Source: Burhinus oedicnemus (taxonomy: Eukaryota; Chordata; Aves; Charadriiformes; Burhinidae). Taken from it: a stretch of 64,000 nt of DNA. The stretch is from the NCBI GenBank assembly GCA_008921705.1, contig VFFE01007640.1:675884-739883 (forward strand), written 5' to 3'. Below, one piece after another: positions 45,701-57,700 of the stretch. Both the position numbers and the translations under genes were made by a program. The notes below the pieces were generated by a model. That model did not search any database. It worked only from the letters and a program-made list of their open reading frames with translations, and was not told the origin of the DNA. Within the stretch, counting starts at the first letter, position 1; every line of letters begins with the position of its first letter.

Positions 45701-48700
45701 ATACATGCATGTTTTTAAGCAGTCACCTAAAAAGACAAGAGCTCTTTATAATAAGATCAAAAGACAGCCCCAATATATTACATTTTTCTAACAGAGTCAG
45801 AAAGTGCAGTGTGAACTTTGACAAAGAAACATTTGACTGGTAATTAAAACCACACTGTTAATACCGGAGTTCCAATCTGCCAGCTAAACTTGGCTCTACC
45901 TCTAACTACAGTTCACAAACACAAAGTCTTAACAATCTCAGTATTTTCTGAAAATAGTATGAAGACATTCAAGGTCATCCATCCCCCCTCTCCCCTACTT
46001 ATTTTTAAATGTTTCTCCTACTGCAAAAATCTATCTTCAAATGACTATTGGGTTAAAAAAGTGAGTTCACACAGAAACTTCCCAGCAACAGAAGTCTGCA
46101 AAAAAAACCCCAATAAAAGGTACGTATTTAACTCCAGTATTGATAAAGTCTGTTCTTCTCAATGTTCGAGTGACGCTTTAGCACGCTCTTTTATTCCAGT
46201 ACGTTAAGTAAAGAATCTATACACAACATAATACGAGAAGCAGAAAAGCAGGCGATGTAAGGAACGCTCCACTGAACGTAACGCCTTGCTTAGGAGGGAC
46301 AGGCCAGATAGATTGGTATAGCTGTTGAGTATCTTCACTACGCTGTAAATACTGTCTTCTGCAAAAACATGGAGGAATACAGACACCTTTAGAGAAGATA
46401 ACGGTTAAAACTAGATGACCGTGCCACGTGCCTCCCACTAAGAGCGGTCAGTACTAACAGCCAGCTGCAGGGCTGAAATCTCACCAGGTTCGATACCATG
46501 TTCTTTTCAAACCCATCTGTAACAGTCAGAGACTTAAAAGGCTCCATACGCCCTGCCTGTCCCCAGCAAAATGCTGTCATACAAGCATGCAGCTTACACT
46601 TTACAAGTTTACAGCTACTGCCAGGTTTATAATCTCATACTTTCAAGTGTAACAGGTCAAAGAGCAGTGCCACGCATGCTCAGGAAAAAGCTGTAATAGC
46701 ACAATCTCACAAAGCCACACTTAGAGGTAAAGCAGCAGAGAACGCAAACTTTGGTGAAGAAGCCTGTCTCCAGCAAACAGCACAGACATGAACTATTCTT
46801 CTCCTTTCATTAACGCATTGAGGATAATCTCAGTCATGTTCCCAGAAAAACAATGCCTTAAAACACTACCCTCTTTTTTTCTGTTAAACAAACTCGATGC
46901 TGCCAAGCTGGATGTAAGAAGCTAGGAAGCAATCCTTACATGAACTACGGGGCTTGTGCGATACATTTGTCCAACACAAGAAAATATTAAAATACTTTTA
47001 AAGAAACTGACCCAGCTGTAACTTGTTTCTAGCACCAATTATTTTGAATATACACACCTGTGCTCCTGGTACGGGGCCAAAAGGGTTTGGTGGTCTCATA
47101 ACTGGCTGACTGTATATTAAAGTTGGCTGTGTCATTACTGGTATGCCTCCCATCTGTGATGGCTAAAAAAAAAATCCAGACAACATCAAATCACACACAG
47201 CATAAATACATTGCGAGTATTTAAGGAAAGGAAAATGGTAAATGGGTGAAAAGTCTTGGTCCTATTTGATACATGCAATCACATACGATCTTTCTACAAT
47301 ACTCTGCAAATAAAGGTTACTAGAAAGGAACATTAGAGCCTTTTCAAGGAATACTCTCAGCAACAACTGAGCCCATTTAATCGCTTGCTGCAAAGATCTG
47401 GTACACTAAAATACTTGTTTAAGCACAAGCATTTGTGCGGGTCCTCTTGCTCCCAGAACTGAGGTCTGACAGCACTGCCCTGTCTGCCTCCGAAAGCACA
47501 AGAACAGTTTACAGACACCAACGCAGAGCTGACAGGGTTCAAGAAAAATTGAAAACTGTATGTACAATTAATGTTAAGTCATTATGCATTCAAAGCCTAA
47601 AGTGTTACTGACACTCTCTGGCTGAGCCAAATTAAGAGTTTAACATATAGTAATGGTCTTAGAAGTCAGGTTTTATTTGTTTTAGGTAGACGCCCATCTC
47701 TGGCACTGCTGTTGGCACTCCCCCCAGGCTTGGGCTGATACCCAGCAGCAGTCCTACTGAAGCAATCCCCATTTCAAGCAGCTTTTCCTGGTACTCCTCC
47801 TATCATGCCAAGCAGATGTTTGGGCAATCACATGGTGACCCCATTCAAGAAACTGACGCTGATGAAAATACTGTTCAAAAAAGTAAGTTAAAAATAACTG
47901 CCGGCACAGTGAAGACAAAGGAAGCAGCAGCCAGGGAATGCTGAATCGTTTAGGTTGGAAAAGACCTTTACGATCATCCAGTCCAACCATTGATCCTACT
48001 CTACCAGGTCTGCCACTAAACCATGTCTCTAAGCACCACATCTACAGGACTTTTAAACACATCTAGGGATGGCGACTCAACCACCTCCCTGGGCAGCCTC
48101 TTCCAATGTTTGATAACTCTTTTAGTGAAAAATTTTTTCCTAATGTCCAGCCTAAACCTCCCCTGGCGCAACTTGAACCCATTTCCTCTTGTCCTATCGC
48201 CAGTTACTTGGGAGAAGAGACCAGCTCCCATCTCCCTCCTTTCAGGGAAAAGCCTGCTCCGACACTGCCACTTAGAAACAGCCCTGCTCAGAACTATGGT
48301 ACCTACTACTGCTCTTAGGAAAAAGTTAAACACAGGGGTTGTAAAATGGGTCAATATTTCAGAGATTCCCAGTAGTAAATGTCCTGAGTAAAGTCTGAAT
48401 GAGCCAGGACAGTTTTCAGGATGTCTTCTAAAGCCCACCAGTCGTTCTGTAATGGCCCATCTCACCCACGCGCTCAGACATTGCACACTTTTGAACAAGG
48501 AACAGCAACTCCGGATAAGAGAGTTATGGCTCCTATTAATTCCAGTTTCCAATTCACATTGGCATTTAAGCCCCACGATGAAAGCTGCTTTACAAAACAT
48601 GCAAGACTACTTTCTGTGCACTAAATATGTTACCTTCCCCAGCTGCTGAATCAAAATAACTAAGAAAATGCTTCCAGTACCGTCAGTGCAAAGTTGTGTA

Positions 48701-51700
48701 GATCAAGTTTGAATCAACACTAATGGTAGTTAAACCACAACGACTTTGCACAGAACATACTACAGGAGTTTACGGGTGGGTAATGGGGAAGATGATTCTC
48801 TCCCAAAAGACCCTCAAGAACACAGCTGGCCACTTTTGCAGTTCGCTTACTGAGCGTATACAAATTATAAATCATTAATTTGATTACATGATGAAACATT
48901 TAGCTCAGTTTTATTATACTAATCTGTGAGCCATTAAACAGAAAAATTGTTCTAAGGAAACTCTCCTTTTATTCACCCAGCAAAGCTGTGCTACATAAAA
49001 ACCATACTAATAAAGAAGAGTTAAGGCACATCACTTCAGAAATATTTTAAAATCTGAGATATGAACAAAAATTTGAACAACTTTTCACAGCCACAAGCAG
49101 CAAGGTCAGGTTTATGTCAAAAGCCTTCTGGGACTGGTGTGTCACTAAGAGGTTCAATTCTCAACTGACACCGCAACACATGGCAGTGTCACAAACTTGC
49201 AGTTTCGTAGCCTCGATCATTACAGATACCTTTTGCCAAGGTTGGGAGTGAGTATTTAAGGAACGTTTCACTTCACCAATAAAACATTCCCGTTGTGAAT
49301 GTAGCTATCTATACTCACATGATACACTTCTACACCAATAAAGCCCACCATGAATAGACACTGTCTTAATTTTAAAAAGTTTATGAAAAACTAACTGAGG
49401 TAAGCAAGGACAGACTTAATTTCAGACAAAAAGCACTGAAGTAGTTCAGAAAACCAGGACTTCGCGATTCGGTGAAGAATAAACCGATAAGAGCTGAAAT
49501 TCAATCTTCAATAAAATAATTCAGAAAAATCGACCGCTGCCAAACTATAAGCAAACGATACACAGCATGTGATGACTTTGAGTTTCAGGAGCTCCACTTA
49601 CCATCCCGTAGCCCATCATTCCTGTTGGCGTTGTGGCAGGATATGCCATGACAGGTGGTGCCTGGTGTGAAAAACAGTGGTGAACTGAGAGGAGAGGAGA
49701 TGGGCTGCACACCAACAAGCCATCGCTTCCTAAGTGTCAACCTGCAGCACTCAGCTTATTATGAACATAGCAAAGAATAAATAGGATTTGCAGCCTTGGA
49801 GTAAAAAGTGTACCCAAACTATTTCAGATGGAATAAAACACCTAAGCTGAAGTTTCTAGGCGATCTTGGCAAATCTATAATTATGTATTTGTTTTTAACC
49901 TGTTAGGATTCTGGCTGACTAAACAAAACTGCAAGCGACCGTTCTCTCAGCATCCTGTTTAAAGACCACAGCATGAGACAGAAGTTTGAGAGAAAATATT
50001 CAGGAAGCAGAAACATTCTTTTAATCTCATGAAGTATATACTTATATTTCAAAATCAGAAGTAGTGGTACACAGGGAGTCTTTAAAGTCTTTAAAATTCT
50101 CTCCTAAAATGAAATTACCATTGGTTCTGCTGACATTACAGGAATTCTCTTCTCTTTAGCCAGAATGTACACGCTATGGGGATTCTCCTACCATGCCTCA
50201 ATATAAATTCAACTCTAACATAAATATCCAACTTGCATTCCCTCTCACTCACCCACTTAGTAGAGCGAATTTGAACAGGTTAAAAGTCGTCTTAGTATTT
50301 TGCAGATAAGTTTATATTACCCTTAACCTAAGTTGACTTTTATGAAGTTACAGTAAGTTTGCTGTCAACAGACAAAACCTGGAGTGAAGCTACGTTTTGT
50401 AAACAACTTGGCAACATACACTTAAAAAACCCAGCTGATAACTTAGAAAGAAAAATATATTAAAGACAGTTCTTCATATCCTAACCGTATTCTTTGTTCT
50501 ACAGTTTCGTTGTCCACTTTCTCAATTGGTATTAACTCTTACAAGGACAAACAACATGGGTTTTGGGGTTTTTTTTGAGACTATAAATTGGTGCTTATAA
50601 ATAGTCAGATAACTTGCTGTCTATCCACTCCATCTCCCATTAGTCTCTCCTTTAAGAAAAAAAGTCTAATCTTCATGCTATTGCTGTGGGGATTACTATT
50701 CATGACAAGGCAAAGACCGTATGCATTTCTTGATACGCAGAGATTACCGATACAGAAAAGAGGGAAGTGACAAAATATTAATTATACTAGATTAATTACA
50801 GCAGAGAAATTGTAACATCAAGGATAGGACATCAGCAAAGCTGCTTCTGAATTCAGTCCTAAGGTATCAGCTGCCTTTTCATAGAAAGTAGCCAGTGTCA
50901 CTGGCATTTCAGTTGCCATCAGTACAGATTTCCCCAATCAAGAATTATCTAGACTGTGTGCTATCCATATAGTTCACACAGCTGGCAAAGCTATCCTGAA
51001 AATTACTTTTGTTTGTTTGTTTTGCTTGTGTATCCACACCTACACACACAAACACATGCTGACTAGATTTATCTTTGAGTGCTCGAGTATGGACCTACCA
51101 TCCTTTAGTTACAGAGTTATCCTGCAATAAAACAGAATACAGGGAAAGACCAATATCACTGTTGACATATAGAAAAAAATTCTTTGAAATGAAAGGCTGC
51201 ATTCCTCAGACAGCAAGCACAGGTTATTGCTTGCCCTTTGTAAACTGTCAGCATGGATTTTCTTTTTCTATGAGCATTGACGACATATTGGTCTCTCCCC
51301 ACTAAAAAAAAAAAAGTTAAAATAAAAAAATAAAATTAAAAAAAATTAAACTAAAAAAAAAAAAATCAAGATCTACTATAAACGTGGATAAAGTGCCAAG
51401 TGTAACAGAAGCCCGTGAGATTTCATGCAGTTATTCAAACACAAACATTTTTATCTTCATTCAAAATTCACCAAGTGCATTAAAGGCAGCACAGACACAC
51501 ACCCCAGCTCTCTGGCAGCAAATGGTACAGTTTAAAGCAAGGAAAAATAATCTTGGTATTTCCCATGCCATCATTCGAGTCAAGAGCCTGCAGACCACCT
51601 AGGAAGTTCGTGTATGCTAGGAAAAGCTCAATTTTTGGCACACCAAAGATTTTAAAATGAGAAATGTGTAAATAGCAAGAAGGTTATGAGATTCTGCAAC

Positions 51701-54700
51701 AGCAGTGGTTAATATCAGCATGCCAGTCGATTGCAAAAAGGCTGTGGGTTGTTTCACTTACGTATTGTGGAAAATGCATGCCATTCTGTATTTCCCAGGG
51801 AGAACAATTACATAATGCAATAACACTGGATTAGAAGCAAATACTTACACAACGGAATATACACAGATAGCATTTTAGTTCACAAATACATTAAATGTTT
51901 ACCCAAACGCATTCTTGTAATTCAAGTCATTTACTGAGACAACATACACCTGTGATACTGTCATCATCATTAGGTTTGTAATTGTTTTGCATAGTCCATT
52001 TATTTGGTATATGCCTTTTTTCCAAAGACGAGAAAGCCTTATTTTCAAAAGCATATTTATTTAGCAAGCAGCAGCAACTCCACAATAAATAGACCAGCAG
52101 AGAAAAGTAATTCCCTGCCCCCGCCCCCCCCCGATTATTTCTGTTTCAAGGTTTTTATGTTAATAGAACAGTTTCACAGGGACAGCAGTGTCTCAACAGT
52201 ATCTCTAAATAATAAAAGCTCTTAAGTGTAATGACTTATCACAAGAAGATGTATATACGAGACATGAGTTATTAAACAGATTCAAGCACACAAGGTAAAC
52301 TCAAACCACCAGTCAATAAAGCAGGTGAGTAGTTACAGTTTCTTCAATATCTACACACCCTCCGGTAAGGTCCATAAACATTTCTCCCTACATAAGTGTA
52401 GTGAGTTGATAAAGGACACCCAGTAGGGAAGAGGTGGTGGATCCAGGGAGACAGGCTCTCTCTTTCCAAATCCACACCATTGTATTATTACACCGTGGAA
52501 TCAACCTCCCCCAGTCAGTTACAGAGTCAGGTGCAATAAATCCTCGGGGGCAGTTTGTTACTTGTTCTGTCCACGTACAGTTCTACAGGTCACTGCTGAA
52601 AGGGCGAGTAGGATTCACACACGAAGTGTTCTGTTAGCACTGTGAAAACTACTCAGATTCTTAACCTCTTTGGGTTTGGTTTTTGGTTGGGTTATTTTTT
52701 GGCTTGTAATTAAGAACCCTCTCTCTACACACTACCCAAAAATCCTTGCCAGTACTACCTGCTACAATAGACACTACGAAGTTGATCACTAAAACTGACA
52801 TGCATTAAAAACAATTGCACATATCGGGGCAGGAAAGCAGCAGTTGCGTACATTAAGAAAGCTATAGCCCACATCACTGCCCAGACACCTCTACAAGGAA
52901 TCAAGAGGATAAATATCTCGGCTCACTGTAGGCCAAGTTGTAGTGTTATACACACTTGACATATCAGTGCACCTCAAGAACACTTTTTACACTTCTGCTT
53001 TTCTAGACTGCAAAGTGTGTCCCCCCCAGAATTCAGAGTTTTACATCAGTTGAGTGAAACATGAAGGCTGCTATCCTGCCATGAGAGAGCCTGGTCAAAC
53101 ACTACTGAACTTTCTGCTAAACCTGCACACGTCACATCGCAAACTATTTACTAGAACCACTCAGCTAAGAAAAACAAATCCAAGCAGTACACATCTCAAA
53201 CTGACCACTTCTTCAATTTTCTACTACCCTTTTAACTGCAACTATAGATCACTTTCAAATTTCTCCGTTATACATCAGCCTTCATATCTAAGTAGCAGGG
53301 AACTCACTATTTTAAAATGAGTATTTGCTTACCAACGTTGGAGCATTCCACGCAGTTGTAGGTGCAATCTTGGGTTGCCAGTTGGAACCACCTGTTAGTT
53401 TCTTTTCACCTGGCTGAGTCCAGTTTACATCACTTCAAATAAATTTTTTTAAGAATCATTAGAAAACATTGGATATTCTTACAAAACTCCCTCAGGTAAA
53501 CAACAGTTCCTCTTGGAAATGTGGACTCTTGTTAGTGAAGAAGCTCATTTAGCAAAGATAAGAGGTCTCATGACAGCTTGTTTTGGCTAGGAAAAGTAAT
53601 GTAAGATGTTCAACCTGAGCCACCTCAGGTTTATCTAATCTCAGTCAAGTCCTCCAGTATAGGTAAGTTAGTCTAGCTGACTTTCCTTGGGTCAAGATAG
53701 TTGAGTTAGAAGCAACTGCATACTAGATTTCTGAATGACTTCAGAATTGGCACAGATGGTCCCGATAAGCCTGAAATTTGCTAATCACATCAACTTTGCT
53801 GCTAGAGCAGATGTTCGTTATGGTAGAATATGCCCTGCTTCAAAATGCACTTTAAAGGTCAACCACAAGTCAGAGGTTGTAGTTTCACCATCTTTAGTAC
53901 AGCTGTGCACACCCTCAGATCACACAAAGTATTTATAAGGTGTGCTAAGATTACCTACAACTACAAAGAAACATTTTGATGAAGTCATTTCCTAAATATA
54001 TACAAAGCCTGAAAGGAATCAGAGACAGAAGGACATCTCGTCTGTTGTTACCACTTCACTACCACTCAGCCTACAGTCACCTTCCAACAGCTCTCAGCAA
54101 TTCGCTGTACCTTGTATGCAAAAAAACAAAGTACGATCCCAAAAGTGCTTCGAAAGTTAACATGATGGTGTTACGCACAGGTTTGAACCTGTACTTTCAT
54201 AAAATTTTACTATCAAGAAAACTGAAATGCTCAACCTTTGATTAAGCATACTCACTTTTTAGTAGTTCCATTTCCAATGCCCAAATCTGTCACGAAGTAG
54301 AAAAAGATACTATTGAAATTCTAATCCTTTAAAAGAATTAAATAAGTATTTATGTGTTAGTGGTTCAATACTTACTGCCTACAAGATTGGCTAAAGATGA
54401 ATCCAGATCATCTGACACTAATTTGTTAGGTGGTACTTTGGCAACTGGAAGACTCTGGTTTTGAGAGGCCACTGTTGGTTTTAGGAGACCACCTAGTTCA
54501 TCAAAGCCTTGGAATAATAAACATAAAAGAAGGGATTTGAATCACAGGCGTCACATGAATGTCGTGACATTCAATTACACAGACAGCAAGTTCAACACAA
54601 CAGCTAAAATACAAAATCTAACCTAGTAGTACTACACCATACAAGAAGGATAAAACTTATTAAGCCTCTTGATAAAGGAGATATTTACTACAGAAAGGAG

Positions 54701-57700
54701 ATTTCACTAGTTTAAGCTACATGACATCAATTTTACATGGAATGGATTCACAATGACTGCAAAACAATCAAAATGTAAAACAAAATAAAGGATATATATC
54801 TAAATTATTTCACTCTTATAAAAATGCATATGTATTTCCTTCTAGCGGATCACTGGTTTGCCAAAAAAGAATAGGATGTCAAGAGTCCAGTGTCAAAAGA
54901 CCCAAAAGTATTTACTTTCCAGATGCTCAAAAGAACAGAAAGAATACTAACTGTGACTACAATCCAAATTAACTGTGTATGTTTTGATAATTTATCATTT
55001 CCTGAAATAATCTTAACATTGAAAGAGTAATGTGTAGGCAAAGGTCCAAAAATGCATTGCACAGATATATACAATTAAGATGCAGCTTTAACTCTACGTC
55101 TTCTGACCACGCTCTACAAATACAGACTTAATTTCACTTGACAGCATGTAAAAACAAAGGCTGTTCACTGCGTGAAGGTTTAATGCACAAAATATTTAAG
55201 TGAAGGAAATCAATGTAAACATTTCAGCAGGGTGCGCGCACAAATAGCGTGTAAGGAAAAATTGTTTGATTATCAAAGAAAAACTGGATGATGAATGCCG
55301 CTACTGGCCTTTTAAAGTCAGCTTTCTTCAGCTAGAACACTGTCACAGCAGTATGAGTAAATACAGATTCAGAGATTTATACCTCAAGAATAACAAAAAG
55401 TTGAAGGACATACGTCATCTACTTTAATAAGTGTCTTACCACCAGAATCTAGGACAACATTAGAAGATTTGTTTCCAAACACAGACTCAAAGTCAACATT
55501 AAGGCCAGCTGATGGCTGTGGTTGAGCAACGGGAGATGGAGTGAAGCCTGTGGGGAAAAAGAAAGAAGTTGAATGTTTTTATACAGCATTTTCCATGAAT
55601 CCACCTTCTTTATGCAAGACAAGCCAAATAAGTATGTAGATTTTTTAAGTACCACAGAAAGACTAGGAATACCTCAAAAGTCCAGATTACACCCTGACAC
55701 AGAGAAGCATGTAAGAGAGAGCTGGAAGCAGTTTATTTGAAGCTTATTTGGAGTTACTCCTCTAAAGAAAGGTTTTGTCTCACAAACTGGGCAGACAGGC
55801 CATAGAAGACACTCCTCCTCCCCCCAGCTGCTAAATCTCTGGACCAACTATTCACATCATCCTTAACCTTTTACCAAATATTTACAATAAATTTACTGAG
55901 GAAGTAATCACCATGCTTCTCCAGGAAAACAAGCTACCTGGGTACAGAATCTGTTTCAACATTAGCTGCCTGAAGATTATTCTCTCCATGTTTTATATTA
56001 GTTGAGCAGCGCTCATATACAACTGGAGCAAAATCCATATTGTCCCGAGATGACTAGCCATGACTCTGATTAGACGTTCTTACTACTAATGGTTTTCATT
56101 ATGTTTACTTTGTTATTTTTGGACACATGTTTTGCGGGAGACCACGTTTTGCAGCTAAGTTTCTAGTAATTATGGCAAGATACGAGGAGTTAAAGCCAAA
56201 TTTTAACCCCCATTCCTGTCCGACCTCACTCCACTTGTCTCCTCCTATGTATCTGTAAAGCAGATGCGATCTGCTTGTGTTCTCCAAATATACAATTTTT
56301 TTCAACACTTCAAAAATTTATTGCAGTATAAAGCACTGCTTATGACGTTAGGCAGTATTAAGTTGATGGTTTGGTAATATCGAAGTAAACATCAGTTTGT
56401 TTCTAAAATAATATTTTTTTAACATTATAATCACGCACACAAGTCTATGCATACATGAGTGCATGTACATCTTGATATTCAAACAATTACAGAAGTAATT
56501 ATTTCTTTGTATGAAAAGCACCCCAAAAATGCAATGCCATCTTGAGAACAAGCTCTTCTGGTTTCTAACAGAAATTTTGATGCTATGGAGAAATTAAAGG
56601 AAAGGATCACAGATACTTCAGCAGTAAAACATCACCGCGAGTGGAAATAACTGACCAAGAATACTTCTTGGATTTCCTTTAGCTTGCTGTGACAGCACCT
56701 CATTTCAATCTCACTGTTTTCCTGAAATAAGTCACATTTCCCCTAGAAAATTAATAACTATAGGATGCTATCCTTGAACATAAACTTCACAAAAAAACCC
56801 CAAATTTGGATTACCTGTTCCTTCCTATTTGTCTTAAAGGAACATACAACTCATAACTCAAAAGCATCCATCTCTAAGGACGTAAACAATGTACTTTTCA
56901 TTAAAAACAAATCAAAGAAAACAGCACACAGCATAACATGGGAAGCAGTAATGTGGGGAAAGATAGGGACTAAATAAAGAACAAAACAAAATGAGTATCT
57001 TTATGACAAATATACCATCAAGTTGTAACAAGCCATTTCAGAGGCTCTGAACTGCAGACAGGAATTCCTTTGATGGGATGTCCTGCAACTCTTAAAACTG
57101 TGCCTGTACCAACAGAAAACTTGACTTACAATAGCTCATAGTTTTCTTTAGAAAATGGCCTTAACTGAAACAAGCCAAGTTTCCTGCTCTCACGTTTTAG
57201 GAAGTTTCAAGCTTTATGAAGCTAATGAGATGAGACGAGCCAGAAGACAAAACAATACAAAGGACTCCTTTGGGTCAGCCTCTGAAAAAGATCAAACCCT
57301 ACTCCTGGTATCAACCACCAGCCCAGGGCATTTTGTCTCACATGGATGTTTTGAAAGGTGCAAAGGTCAGTATTTTTAACAGAGTTCCTTTGAGAGAATA
57401 AACCAACAAGACTTGACAGAAACTAATCATCCTGCTTTTGGATACGGAACAAAGGGAACAGAGTCATACATAGCATTTAGCCTTTTGTTAAATGACTCTA
57501 GCTAATTTCTATTCAAAGACACTAAACCAAAATGGGACTTTATGGTGCTTTTAAGAACTAACTCTTCCACAAACCATTTATTGAAGGTATTCCTAAACCT
57601 TGCGCAGCAACAATGTTAACACTCCCTGTTCAATCTGGTTTAGGCAGATTAGCATCTGTCACAGTCCACCGCCGTCTAGCGATGATCAGGATGGTATTCC

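Noticed and set aside
48016..48600. 194-residue minus-strand frame
   Set aside because: The recognisable part is CR1 ORF sequence; the rest is intron.
50110..50150. Possible extra PICALM exon on the minus strand ([10 protein letters not shown] before GTAATT)
   Set aside because: The peptide faintly resembles the PVMTQP part of PICALM, but there is no good polypyrimidine tract and no known isoform to match.
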